Shown: positions 16,389 through 25,770 of the stretch, in pieces
How positions within the stretch are numbered: the stretch's first letter is position 1
Layout of the letters: the number at the start of each line of letters is the position of its first letter
NCBI RefSeq assembly: GCF_900102795.1
Contig: NZ_FMWG01000002.1
Coordinates: forward strand, 434,001-498,000
Direction of reading: 5' to 3'
Source of the DNA: Epibacterium ulvae
Lineage (GTDB): Bacteria > Pseudomonadota > Alphaproteobacteria > Rhodobacterales > Rhodobacteraceae
DNA length: 64,000 nt
The notes under the pieces: model-generated
Told to the model about the DNA's origin: nothing
Seen by the model: the letters and a program-made list of their open reading frames with translations, nothing else
Databases searched by the model: none
Program-made: the position numbers and the translations under genes

Positions 16389-18197
16389 ATGAGACCTGTT
16401 CCCGAGCCAACAGCCAAGGAAGAGCGCAAATCCTCGTTGCGCACGATACGGCGTGTGGTGCCGTATATCTGGCCCCAATTTCCCAAATGGATTCGGGTGC
16501 GCGTTGTTCTGGCGCTTTCTATTCTTGTGCTGTCAAAGGTGGTCGCGGTTTACACACCCATCCTATATAAGGGGGCCGTTGATCAGCTTGCAGGCGATGG
16601 TGTCTCACAATTGGCGTTGGGGGCGATTGGACTTACGATCGCCTATGGGTTGGCCCGTGTGATGACTGTTGGGTTTCAACAGCTTAGAGATGCGATCTTT
16701 GCCCCTGTTGGCCAGCGCGCCTTGCGCCGTCTCGCACTTGAGACGTTTACGCATATACACCGCCTGTCTATGCGGTATCACATCACGCGTAAAACTGGTG
16801 GTTTAAGTCGCATCATCGAGCGGGGCGTGAAAGGCGTCGAATTTCTGCTGCGTTATCTTGTGTTTTCCATCGGGCCTTTGATACTGGAACTGGGCATGGT
16901 GGCTATCATATTAGCGACCTTGTTTGATATCCGGTATCTGTTGATCGTTGGAGCAACCATTCTTGGCTATTGCGTATTTACCTTCACGGTCTCCGAATGG
17001 CGGGTGAAGCTGCGCCGGAGGATGAACCAACAGGATACCGAAGCCAATCAAAAGGCGATCGACAGCCTGCTGAACTATGAGACAGTAAAGTATTTCGTTG
17101 CTGAAGAGCGCGAAGCAGCGCGGTACGACAGTGCGATGAAGGGCTATGCACAAGCAGCCCTTAAAACATCTTATTCCTTGGCTTTTTTGAATTTCGGCCA
17201 GAGCGTCATTATTACAATGGGCCTTGTGGGGGTGATGGTGCTTGCGGCCATCGGGGTTCAAAACGGTACGCTGACGGTGGGCGATTTCGTGATGGTCAAC
17301 GCCTACATGATCCAAATAACCGTACCGCTTAATTTTCTGGGTTCAGTATATCGTGAAATTCGTCAAAGCCTTGTCGATATGGGCGAAATGTTTGAATTGC
17401 TTGAGCAGCCGGCTGACGTTGAGGACACCCCTCGTGCCAAAGATCTGAAAGTGAGCCACGGGGCAATTGCCCTGCGAGATATACGGTTTTCTTATGATCC
17501 AGAGCGTGAGATCCTGAAAGGCGTGTCTTTGGATGTGATGGGGGGGCAGACTGTTGCGATCGTTGGCTCAACAGGGTCGGGCAAATCAACGATCGGGCGT
17601 TTATTGTTCCGTTTTTATGATGTCACGGGTGGTGCGATCTTGATCGATGGTCAGGATATTCGTGATGTAACGCAAAAAAGCCTTCATACAGCGATTGGCG
17701 TGGTTCCTCAGGATACGGTGCTGTTTAACGATACCGTGCGCTATAACATTGCCTACGGGCGAGAAGGCGCTGCGGAAGATGAGATCATCCAAGCTGCAAA
17801 AGATGCCCAGATCCACGAGTTTATCGTGGCGCTTCCGGATGGCTATGACACGCAAGTGGGTGAGCGTGGGTTAAAGCTTTCAGGGGGAGAGAAGCAGCGG
17901 GTGGGGATTGCACGGACCTTGCTTAAAAAACCTCCAATCTTATTGCTGGATGAAGCAACCTCCGCGTTGGATACGGACACTGAACAGGAAATTAAAGATG
18001 CGCTTTCACGTGCGGGGCAGGGGCGCACGGTGATTACCATTGCGCACCGTCTGTCTACGATCGCTGAAGCTGATTTGATTGTCGTGCTTGAGCAGGGCGA
18101 AATTGCTGAAGCAGGCACACACGAGGCCCTATTGCAAAAAGAAGGTCGTTACGCCCACCTTTGGCAGCGCCAGCACACCGATCAGGATGCAGCCTAA
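16389..18197 (+). CDS. Atm1-like ABC exporter (fused permease and ATPase)
   Basis: A 602-residue half-transporter of the Atm1/HMT (ABCB7) group, which exports glutathione-linked sulfur or metal compounds from the cytoplasm. The N-terminal part has six membrane helices and the family stretch TRKTGGLSRIIERGVKGVEFL; the ATPase part has Walker A GSTGSGKST (about 393), the signature LSGGEKQRVGIART (about 497) and Walker B ILLLDEATSALD (about 517). It acts as a homodimer. Single gene; alternatives such as a lipid exporter are less likely from the motif set. Confidence 0.88.
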   Translation: MRPVPEPTAKEERKSSLRTIRRVVPYIWPQFPKWIRVRVVLALSILVLSKVVAVYTPILYKGAVDQLAGDGVSQLALGAIGLTIAYGLARVMTVGFQQLRDAIFAPVGQRALRRLALETFTHIHRLSMRYHITRKTGGLSRIIERGVKGVEFLLRYLVFSIGPLILELGMVAIILATLFDIRYLLIVGATILGYCVFTFTVSEWRVKLRRRMNQQDTEANQKAIDSLLNYETVKYFVAEEREAARYDSAMKGYAQAALKTSYSLAFLNFGQSVIITMGLVGVMVLAAIGVQNGTLTVGDFVMVNAYMIQITVPLNFLGSVYREIRQSLVDMGEMFELLEQPADVEDTPRAKDLKVSHGAIALRDIRFSYDPEREILKGVSLDVMGGQTVAIVGSTGSGKSTIGRLLFRFYDVTGGAILIDGQDIRDVTQKSLHTAIGVVPQDTVLFNDTVRYNIAYGREGAAEDEIIQAAKDAQIHEFIVALPDGYDTQVGERGLKLSGGEKQRVGIARTLLKKPPILLLDEATSALDTDTEQEIKDALSRAGQGRTVITIAHRLSTIAEADLIVVLEQGEIAEAGTHEALLQKEGRYAHLWQRQHTDQDAA

Positions 18198-18198
18198 A

Positions 18199-18208
18199 CC
18201 CCCCCCCC
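18199..18208. repeat. Run of ten C
   Basis: A homopolymer of ten C directly after the ABC exporter stop codon. Such tracts are prone to slippage and sequencing error. Confidence 0.5.
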
Positions 18209-18222
18209 TTGCCTATAAGGCA

Positions 18223-18246
18223 CGCGAGGGCTTTTTAGCCTTCGCG
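18223..18246. terminator. Hairpin between convergent exporter and VirJ-like genes
   Basis: GCGAGGGCT-TTTT-AGCCTTCGC forms a 9-bp stem with one G-T pair and a T loop. It overlaps the 3' end of the VirJ-like gene and lies after the exporter, suiting a two-way terminator. Confidence 0.5.
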
Positions 18247-19581
18247 TGGTGATGACAACAGCGTTTTAAGCTCGCTGACAATGGCGTCGTGGGCATGGCC
18301 TAAATGATGGCCACCTTCAAACTCCACTTTTTTCATCCCCGGTAGTTGGCTTGGGGGGCAGGCGCTGACGCTTTCTTTGCTTCCAAACAGACACATGACG
18401 CGGTGACCGGGAAGATGACCTTGCAGCGCGGCAATCGCTGGCGACACCTCATGCGCGCCGGTCTCTTGCCCCAGCCAGCCCCCCACGACAATTTCAAAGC
18501 CCGTTCGGGTTTCAGGCGCGATGAGACCAAGACCTGCAATGCGACTGCGCAGGTTGTCAGGCATATGGGTCGCTGCAAAAGGCAAGGTATTTGCGCCGAG
18601 CGAGAAACCAAGGATGAGCACACGAGATTTGCTAAAATGCATACTGTAATGGGCATCAATCCGGGTAAGATCAGCAGCAATCTGGGCGGGGCTTTTTTCA
18701 CGCCACATATACCGCAGACTGGAAATCCCAACGACAGGAATACCTTCTGCTGCCAATCGGTCTGAGATCTGCTTGTCAAAGTTTGCCCAGCCACCATCGC
18801 CTGATAGGAAAATCGCATAGGTATCGTAACTGCTTGCCTGCTGGGTATTGTGGATGGTCAGCGGCAGATCTTCCAGATCGGCAGCGGCGGCTTGTGTGCG
18901 GGTATCAAACGCGGAATCTGTGCCAGCCAGCCGCAGATAACTTTTATAAAACGCACGCTGGGCCGTTGGTGTTGGAGGCACAACTGTTGCACCCTGAATG
19001 TTTTGAGCGGGTGAAATAACATCTCCCTCGGTCACATCCAGCCACCGCAAAGGTGCTTTTGCGCCGTCAGCGGGTTGTGCCCCTGCGCATAACATATCCT
19101 GATGATCTGTTGATACAGTGACAAGCCCTTTGAACCGGTTCGGCGCCACATCTGCTGCGGACAAGGCTAGTGATGTCGCGCTGCCATAAGCCGTCAAAAC
19201 CGGGGTACGTGCCAACGCGCCTTCACGCACCTGGACCGCAAGGGCAGCCTTTAGGATCAATGGTGCGACGGCGGAGCAATCATTTCCCGCGCTCTTTAGT
19301 AGATGCAAGCCGTCCAGACCAACGACGAGCGTATGCATTTCAGACAAGCGTTTTGCGCGTGCGGCTTGCTCAGCCGTCCATCCTTCATGTCCGACAAGGA
19401 AAATGGCTGTAGATCGTGCATCCATTCCTTGAGGCATGGAGACAGAGAGAACGTGCTGCTCTGCATCGCTGGTGTTAAGAGCGGTCAAATCGCCCCATTT
19501 TGCAAATGTCGCCACAGCGGAGAGGGAGAGCGCAGTCAAAATGCTGCCGAGCTGAATTGATCTTTTCCAAACGCGTTTCAT
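18235..19581 (-). CDS. AcvB/VirJ-like periplasmic hydrolase
   Basis: A 448-residue protein of the AcvB/VirJ family, known in Agrobacterium for virulence and as a lysyl-phosphatidylglycerol hydrolase. A signal peptide (KRSIQLGSILTALSLSAVA) is followed by two related alpha/beta-hydrolase-like halves; the second contains IFLSGDGGWANFDKQIS, YMWREKSPAQIAADL and ILGFSLGANTLPF with a nucleophile-elbow serine. Start ATG 19581 has AGAAGG upstream. AcvB is often beside lpiA/mprF lipid genes; none is seen here, so a different role is possible. Confidence 0.78.
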   Translation of the reverse strand: MKRVWKRSIQLGSILTALSLSAVATFAKWGDLTALNTSDAEQHVLSVSMPQGMDARSTAIFLVGHEGWTAEQAARAKRLSEMHTLVVGLDGLHLLKSAGNDCSAVAPLILKAALAVQVREGALARTPVLTAYGSATSLALSAADVAPNRFKGLVTVSTDHQDMLCAGAQPADGAKAPLRWLDVTEGDVISPAQNIQGATVVPPTPTAQRAFYKSYLRLAGTDSAFDTRTQAAAADLEDLPLTIHNTQQASSYDTYAIFLSGDGGWANFDKQISDRLAAEGIPVVGISSLRYMWREKSPAQIAADLTRIDAHYSMHFSKSRVLILGFSLGANTLPFAATHMPDNLRSRIAGLGLIAPETRTGFEIVVGGWLGQETGAHEVSPAIAALQGHLPGHRVMCLFGSKESVSACPPSQLPGMKKVEFEGGHHLGHAHDAIVSELKTLLSSPREG

Positions 19582-19680
19582 CTGCACAGCCTTCTGCCCG
19601 TTCTTTTGCCTATGGCTAGCAGTTATGTGCTGATGAAATCTAAATGATGCAAAGTTCTGTGGGAGGTTCACGAAAGACTA

Positions 19681-19711
19681 AAAAGCCCCGCTGATGGGCG
19701 GGGCTTTTGTG
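19681..19711 (-). terminator. Terminator of the RND efflux operon
   Basis: AAAAGCCCCGC (19681-19691) pairs with GCGGGGCTTTT (19698-19708) around a 6-base loop, with T on both sides. It follows the RND permease gene. Confidence 0.85.
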
Positions 19712-19713
19712 GG

Positions 19714-22700
19714 TTATTCTGCTGCACGCAAGCGACTGTCTGGTAAGGCTTCTGCTGTTTCAGCTGTTTCTGCTGGCGTATTCTCTTCCCACTGGATTTC
19801 AGTGGTTTTGATTTTCTTAGCTTGCTTTGCCAGACGCATATCTTGTGCAATGCGGCTGCTGCGGCCCTTAGTAACCCGCGCCAGGGCACGGCCCAGCCAA
19901 CGGGCGTAGGTGCTGACCCAGACACGCATTGCCAAGAGAGAGGGTGTGACAACAAGCGTGAGGATCGTTGCAATACCAAGACCAAAAACCACCGCCGTAG
20001 CCAGCTGCTTCCACCACAGGGCGGTCGGGCTGTCAATTGAATAGCCGCCATTGATGAAATCAAGGCTTAGGCCAAACATCATCGGGGCAAGGCCCGCCAT
20101 CGTGGTAATCGTAGTTAGCAAAACAGGCCGGATACGGGACTCGGCGGTGCGAATGATCGCTTCGATCCGGGGCATGTGCTGGCTGTATTCCTGATAGGTA
20201 TCAATCAGCACGATGTTGTTGTTCACCACAATGCCTGCGAGCGCCACAATACCAGTCCCTGTCATGATGATCGAGAAGGGCTGCTGCATCACCATCATGC
20301 CAATCAAAACACCGGTGGTAGAAAGAACCACCGCCAAAAGGACCAGTACCGAGTTGTAAAAGCTGTTGAACTGCGCAAGCAGGATTACAAACATCAGACC
20401 AAGCGCACCGGCAAAAGCATTCATCAGGAAGGCGCCTGATTCTGCCTGCTCTTCTTGATCTCCTGTCCATTCCCAGCTGACTTCTGATGATAGGGGATTG
20501 GTGCTCAACCACTCGGTGATTACAGCAATTCGTTCGTTGGCATTGACGGGCACAAAACGTGCACCATCTTCGATTGCCTCGCGCAGGGTTTCAATGCTGC
20601 CAGCGCCCGTCAATCGCATCAGTTCCAGTCGATCTCCGTTGGGGCGGGTGAACACTTCAGCCGTTGTGCCATCTTCGGCGGGCTTGAGCAGAGCAAGTCG
20701 CTGTGCCGCGTCTCCTTCACCCTGTTCGACTTTTATGAGGCCGGGCAGCACATCTGCTTTGACATCATAAAACCGTTCCTGATCAATCCGAGAGATGCTT
20801 GCCAGTTTTGCTACAGGTTTGCGTTCGATAAAGTTGGACAAAGGCACCAGCCCATCGTCCGTGCGGACCTTAAGCGTATCTAGTGTTGACAAGACACGAT
20901 CCTCTTCGGGAAGGCGTACGCGTATTTCCATTTCTTCGTCAGAATTACCGACGCGCGTATCGTCCAGATAGATGCCCCGTGTGACCAACTGCACCATGGC
21001 GCCTACCGTTGCGACATCCGCGCCATAGCGACCTGCCTTAGCCACATCAACGTCGATCTGCCAGTCAATGCCGGGTAGGGGTAAGGTATCTTCAATTAAG
21101 GTCAGGCCTGGTACGCTTTCAAAATGCTGCCTTGCTGCAAGCGTTGAGCTGTCCAGCGTGTCCCAATTGTCGCCTTTGATACGCAGGTGGATGGGTTTCC
21201 CCTGACCTGGCCCTTGTTCAAGCGCGTTCAATTCGGCCTCAAACCCAGCCAGCTGCGCCAGATCGGCCTTTAGTTCATCGATGACAGTATCGCCGTCAAA
21301 ATCAGTGGCGGTCACTTCACGGGTGAAGAGATCAAAGAACCAGCGCTCTTGTTGTGTGGGGCGATCATCCCACGGGATGATTTCAAATTGAACCTGTCCC
21401 ACAGTATCCGCTGGCGAATCTCCACCACCCGGTCCGCCCGTATCCAACCCGCCTTCACCGGCAAAGGCAAAGACGTTCACAACAGCAGGGTGGGCCGAGA
21501 TGACCTCTTCCACCTGTTTTACCATCGCATCATTTTCCATGAGCGAGGTGTTTCCGCGTGCGCGCACGTAGACGGTGGCTTGTTCTGGTTCGGTGTCTAC
21601 AAAGAATTCGACCCCGTAGTTGTTTTGACCAAACATGCCAAACACCGTCATGATGCCAAAGCCCACAACGCCAAGGGTTGCAATTGGCATGATAGGATTG
21701 CCAACGATGAATTTGATCACCCAGCCAAAACCGCTATGTGCACGATCGGCTTTCAGAGGATTGCTTTTACGCTCGATCTGCGCGGCGCTCAGCGTGACAG
21801 AGGCTGCAAAGGCGAAAATTAAGAACACCAAACCGCCGAAGGCCGTCGCACCCAGACCTGTGGTACCTTCGGGAAGCAGATAGGCCGGGTTCAGCATTTG
21901 CATCGCACCGGCAAACATGCCGAACATCACAGGCGGAACCAAAAGCGCACGGATCCACCATGGTAGAAAGGCGCGCAACCCGTTTGACATATGTTCAAAG
22001 CTGCGGCTGATGCGACCAGAGACACCACCAACAACCGGTAGGTAAATCAAGGCCACCAAGAGTGAAGACGATAGCACAAAGATCAGCGTAACCGGCAGCA
22101 TGCTCATAAACTCGCCGGGAACGCCAGGCCAAAACAGCATCGGCAGGAACGCGCAAAGCGTTGTTGCGGTTGATGAAATCACCGGCCAGAACATGCGTTG
22201 TGCCGCTTCAACATAGGCATGCATTGGGCCGACACCGGATTTGATCCGTTTGTCAGCATATTCAACAACAACAATAGCGCCATCAACCAACATGCCAACA
22301 GCCAGGATCAAGCCAAACATGACCATGTTGGAAATAGACACGCCCATCATTGCCAAAAAGGCAAAACACAATAGGAAAGACGTTGGGATTGCAAAGCCAA
22401 CCAGCAGGGCTGCACGGCTTCCCAACGAGGACAGAATAACGATCATCACTAGAGCAACAGCGGTCAGAACTGATCCTTCCAACTGGCTCACCATCGAAGC
22501 AACAACGCGGCTTTGGTCGTTTGAGGTGCCCACCTTCACCGCAGCCTGCAGTTCCTCAGGCCATTGCGATTGCGCCTCTGCAAGGGTCGCTTTGATCTGA
22601 TCCACGGTGTCGATCAGGTTGTAACCTTTCCGCTTAACAACCTGCAGGGCCACGGTGTTTTCACCGTCAAACCGGGCTGTTCCAGTGCGGTCTTCAAAGG

Positions 22701-23487
22701 TTAGATTGATTTCCGCCAGTTCACCCAATGTTACGACACGATCGCCGTTTACCTTGACGGGCAGCTCGTAGATGTCGTTGACCTCATCAAATGAAGACGG
22801 GATCTTAACCGCGAAAGTGCCTTGCGCGCTTTCAATTTCACCCGCTGCGATCAGTTGGTTGTTGTTTTGCACAACGGTGATCAGCTCGATTGGAGTGACA
22901 TTATAAGCTTCCAGGCGCAAAGGATCGATCAGGACTTCGACCATTTCATCACGATTGCCAGCCAGCCCTGCTTCAAGCACGGAATCCAACGCTTCGAATT
23001 CATCCTGAAGATCTTTTGCGATGCGCGTCATCGTGCGCTCTGGGACATCCCCAGTGAGATTGACGATCACAATCGGGAATTCAGAGAAGTTGAGCTCGCT
23101 CAGGGTATATTGTTCTGCACCTTCAGGAAATTCTGCCTGTGCTGCAATCATCGCATCCCGCACGTCTGCCATGATTGCGGTCTTGTCCCACCCAAAATCA
23201 AATTCAAGTGCAATGCCCGCATAGCCTTCGGCAGCGGTCGCGGTCATCTTGTCAAGGCCATCCAGATCCGCAAGCTCGGTCTCCATAGTCTTGACCAGCA
23301 GATCTTCGGCATCCTCAGCGGAAATTCCTGGGAAGCTCACTGAGATAAAGAGAGCAGGGATTTCGATGTCCGGCTCGCCTTCTTTGGGGAGGGCCGAATA
23401 GGCGAAACCACCCACCAGAATCGAAATCGCAATAAAGGCTATTACCATTCGGGCGCGCTCGGCGGCCCATGCTACCAAACCAGTCAT
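19714..23487 (-). CDS. RND multidrug efflux permease, AcrB-like
   Basis: The 1257-residue inner-membrane pump of an RND efflux system, which uses proton flow to expel compounds. It has the family N-terminus and resistance-pump motifs (VSFPGISAEDAEDLLV, VLVLLAVVLSTTGVLIGMM, GTGIVALAGIVVNNNIVLID). It is about 200 residues longer than typical AcrB proteins, with extra length partly in a C-terminal tail (KQAKKIKTTEIQWEEN). Start ATG 23487 is one base past the upstream stop, showing coupling to the membrane fusion gene. Substrate is unknown. Confidence 0.9.
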   Translation of the reverse strand: MTGLVAWAAERARMVIAFIAISILVGGFAYSALPKEGEPDIEIPALFISVSFPGISAEDAEDLLVKTMETELADLDGLDKMTATAAEGYAGIALEFDFGWDKTAIMADVRDAMIAAQAEFPEGAEQYTLSELNFSEFPIVIVNLTGDVPERTMTRIAKDLQDEFEALDSVLEAGLAGNRDEMVEVLIDPLRLEAYNVTPIELITVVQNNNQLIAAGEIESAQGTFAVKIPSSFDEVNDIYELPVKVNGDRVVTLGELAEINLTFEDRTGTARFDGENTVALQVVKRKGYNLIDTVDQIKATLAEAQSQWPEELQAAVKVGTSNDQSRVVASMVSQLEGSVLTAVALVMIVILSSLGSRAALLVGFAIPTSFLLCFAFLAMMGVSISNMVMFGLILAVGMLVDGAIVVVEYADKRIKSGVGPMHAYVEAAQRMFWPVISSTATTLCAFLPMLFWPGVPGEFMSMLPVTLIFVLSSSLLVALIYLPVVGGVSGRISRSFEHMSNGLRAFLPWWIRALLVPPVMFGMFAGAMQMLNPAYLLPEGTTGLGATAFGGLVFLIFAFAASVTLSAAQIERKSNPLKADRAHSGFGWVIKFIVGNPIMPIATLGVVGFGIMTVFGMFGQNNYGVEFFVDTEPEQATVYVRARGNTSLMENDAMVKQVEEVISAHPAVVNVFAFAGEGGLDTGGPGGGDSPADTVGQVQFEIIPWDDRPTQQERWFFDLFTREVTATDFDGDTVIDELKADLAQLAGFEAELNALEQGPGQGKPIHLRIKGDNWDTLDSSTLAARQHFESVPGLTLIEDTLPLPGIDWQIDVDVAKAGRYGADVATVGAMVQLVTRGIYLDDTRVGNSDEEMEIRVRLPEEDRVLSTLDTLKVRTDDGLVPLSNFIERKPVAKLASISRIDQERFYDVKADVLPGLIKVEQGEGDAAQRLALLKPAEDGTTAEVFTRPNGDRLELMRLTGAGSIETLREAIEDGARFVPVNANERIAVITEWLSTNPLSSEVSWEWTGDQEEQAESGAFLMNAFAGALGLMFVILLAQFNSFYNSVLVLLAVVLSTTGVLIGMMVMQQPFSIIMTGTGIVALAGIVVNNNIVLIDTYQEYSQHMPRIEAIIRTAESRIRPVLLTTITTMAGLAPMMFGLSLDFINGGYSIDSPTALWWKQLATAVVFGLGIATILTLVVTPSLLAMRVWVSTYARWLGRALARVTKGRSSRIAQDMRLAKQAKKIKTTEIQWEENTPAETAETAEALPDSRLRAAE

Positions 23488-23488
23488 A

Positions 23489-24784
23489 TTATAATGCCTC
23501 TTTATAGGTAGGTGCGACGAGAACGCCCTGTGTGACGAAATCCTGACCCAGCACAATTACATCTGCTTTTTCGGGCAGGCCGCTCAACCACACGCCATCA
23601 GATTCGTCGCGCAACAATTTGACGGGTACAAAATCAACAACTTGATTGGTTGAAACCGTCCGGACCCCCAATTGGCCCTCATTGTTCAGGGTCAGGGCTG
23701 ATTGGGGCAGTTTATGTGCTTTGGCACCATCTGCTGCGATAACGATATCAGCGGTCTGGCCATCACGAATTTGAAGGTCAGGGTTTGGAACTTCAATTTC
23801 AACTTCAAACGTGCGCGTTTCCGGATCAGCAGAGCGGCTGACAAAGGTCACGCGACCTTTGACCTGCGCGCCGGCTGCCAGTTCGGCACCAGCCAATGCG
23901 CCAATTTCGATGCGGTTCACATCAATTTCAGGTACAAATCCAACCAGTTTTACCGAGTCCAGCTGAATAACAGTACCGCATAGGCTACCGGGCTGCATCA
24001 GGCTGCCAAGCTCAGCTGTGTCGCTTTCTAGCAAACCGTCAAAAGGAGCGGTGATGGTCAGGCGCTCCATTTCTTTTTCAGCGGCAGCCACGATCGCTGC
24101 GGCTGATTGAATGCCAGCCTGTGTGGATTGCAACCCGGATTGGGCAGAAGCAATTGCGGCAATTGCGGTGCGTTCTGCGGCCTCTGCTGCTGCCACACGC
24201 GTGTCTGACGCATACCCATCCTCAGACAGGCGTTTTGCGGCGTTCAGATTGATCTCGGCTTCACGCAGGCGCGCGTGCGCTTCGTCCAAACGGGCACGGG
24301 CTTCGGGAACGCGCGCTTCTGCTTCGATCAGTCGTGCTTTTGCTTCCGCAAGCACCGAAGGGCGGGTGCCAGAGGCCAGTTCACACAATAAATCGCCTTT
24401 TGCTACATGTGCGCCTTTTCGCAAAGGTTCAGAAAGAACGGTCGCTGAGGTTTCCGACCGCACTTCAACTTGACGGAGCGCTTGGGTCTGTCCGCGCAGG
24501 ACGACCGCACTGTCAATTGTACGCGCAACACTGCGCAGAGCGACAACTTTTACCCGACCGGTCTCTTCTGATAGAACCGCAGGTGTTTTCACAGGCGCCG
24601 TTTCAGCGGCTGCAAATGTATCTGTGGGTGATATTTCAGTATCGGTTGATACGGTTTCTGCCTGTGCGCTTGCGAATAGAGGGCCGTCTCCGCGCGCAAA
24701 GCTCATCACGCGATCGCGTTCAATCACGAACATATATGTGCCCACGGTAACCGTGGCAGCGGTAATCAGGGGAATAATGCGCAT
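23489..24784 (-). CDS. RND efflux membrane fusion protein (periplasmic adaptor)
   Basis: A 431-residue adaptor linking the RND pump to an outer-membrane channel. An N-terminal anchor helix is followed by the lipoyl/barrel region (VRSETSATVLSEPLRKGAHVAKGDLLCELA), a long coiled coil rich in Ala and Glu (about 145-200) and the beta-barrel part (TAPFDGLLESDTAELGSL). The ATG at 24784 has AAGG 6 bases upstream. It is first in a two-gene leftward operon with the pump; no outer-membrane partner is coded beside it. Confidence 0.9.
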   Translation of the reverse strand: MRIIPLITAATVTVGTYMFVIERDRVMSFARGDGPLFASAQAETVSTDTEISPTDTFAAAETAPVKTPAVLSEETGRVKVVALRSVARTIDSAVVLRGQTQALRQVEVRSETSATVLSEPLRKGAHVAKGDLLCELASGTRPSVLAEAKARLIEAEARVPEARARLDEAHARLREAEINLNAAKRLSEDGYASDTRVAAAEAAERTAIAAIASAQSGLQSTQAGIQSAAAIVAAAEKEMERLTITAPFDGLLESDTAELGSLMQPGSLCGTVIQLDSVKLVGFVPEIDVNRIEIGALAGAELAAGAQVKGRVTFVSRSADPETRTFEVEIEVPNPDLQIRDGQTADIVIAADGAKAHKLPQSALTLNNEGQLGVRTVSTNQVVDFVPVKLLRDESDGVWLSGLPEKADVIVLGQDFVTQGVLVAPTYKEAL

Positions 24785-24889
24785 TGCAGGCCTTTCCAGT
24801 CAATATGTGCGCGATTGTGATGGTCGTAACCTTAGGGTTGGGCACGCGCACTCGATAGCTATTTTTTGCACGTATATGCGGTCTAAATA

Positions 24890-24907
24890 CTAAACTATAT
24901 AGTTTAG
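24890..24907. promoter_or_regulatory. Perfect palindrome in the RND/YfgM divergent promoter
   Basis: CTAAACTATATAGTTTAG is a perfect 18-base palindrome in the 262-base gap between the RND operon and yfgM-bamB-der. Read leftward it overlaps TAGTAT, a plausible -10 box, so it is a likely repressor operator for the efflux genes. No regulator gene lies beside it. Confidence 0.6.
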
Positions 24908-25046
24908 ATCACACTTCAGGCAGTATTGCTTCCTTTTCTTTCGTTTGCGGAAGGCAAGCGCCACTTGGCTTGGCGCGCAGCACGCGGTAAGAGAGGCGAA
25001 AGAGATCATTCACCGGCGGTGCCGAACTGCGTAGGAGAGATTACGG

Positions 25047-25703
25047 ATGAGCAATACAGACAGTTTTATCGATGAGGTCACGGAAGAGGTACGCCGCGAC
25101 CGGCTGTTTGTGTTGCTAAAGCGCTATGGCTGGCTTGGTGGAGTTGCTGTTGCCTTGATCGTTGGGGGCACTGCGTGGCGTGAATACACAAATGCGCAAT
25201 CACGCAATGCCGCAGAAAGCCTAGGCGATGCCCTTATCGCAGCGACCGCAATCGACGACAGCGCAGCGCGGGCACAAGAATTGTCGCAAATTCCAACTGA
25301 TACGGCAGGCAGCACGCTCCTTGTCCGATTGAGCGAAGCAACCGCGCTTGTTGATGCAGGTGAGCCGGAAAAGGCGATCGCGCTTTTGGAAGAGGTCGCC
25401 TCCAATGGTGATCTTGCGCTGATTTATCGTCATTTAGCTTCATTCAAAGCACTGACGCTGCAAGTGGGCAGCTTAGCAATCGAAGAACGTCGCCTGCGTC
25501 TGGACGCTTTGGCGCAACCGGGTGCGCCACTTGCACTGCTGGCTTCGGAACAAATTGCACTGCTTGATATCGAATCTGGTGATACCGCAGCCGCGCTGAG
25601 CCGTTTGACGGCAATAGCGGCGGATGCAGCCGTAGATCAGGATCAACGCGAACGCGTTCTTCAGTTGATTACCGCTCTTGGTGGAGACGCATCTGCGCTT
25701 TAA
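25047..25703 (+). CDS. YfgM-like tetratricopeptide membrane protein
   Basis: A 218-residue inner-membrane protein with a cytoplasmic N-terminus (IDEVTEEVRRDRLFVLLKRYG), one membrane helix (about 29-45: WLGGVAVALIVGG) and a periplasmic TPR domain. YfgM associates with the Sec translocon and periplasmic chaperones in E. coli. The gene order yfgM-bamB-der is as in E. coli, supporting the assignment. Confidence 0.82.
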   Translation: MSNTDSFIDEVTEEVRRDRLFVLLKRYGWLGGVAVALIVGGTAWREYTNAQSRNAAESLGDALIAATAIDDSAARAQELSQIPTDTAGSTLLVRLSEATALVDAGEPEKAIALLEEVASNGDLALIYRHLASFKALTLQVGSLAIEERRLRLDALAQPGAPLALLASEQIALLDIESGDTAAALSRLTAIAADAAVDQDQRERVLQLITALGGDASAL

Positions 25704-25770
25704 CGATCAAACCAGTTGATTATATGCATAAAAGCATGACAAAAAACCTTGAAGGCTAAAGGGCAGGGGC

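Noticed and set aside
18333-18818. Overlapping 161-codon frame inside the VirJ-like gene
   Set aside because: It is the shadow of the real gene; motifs such as the hydrolase elbow occur only in the main frame.
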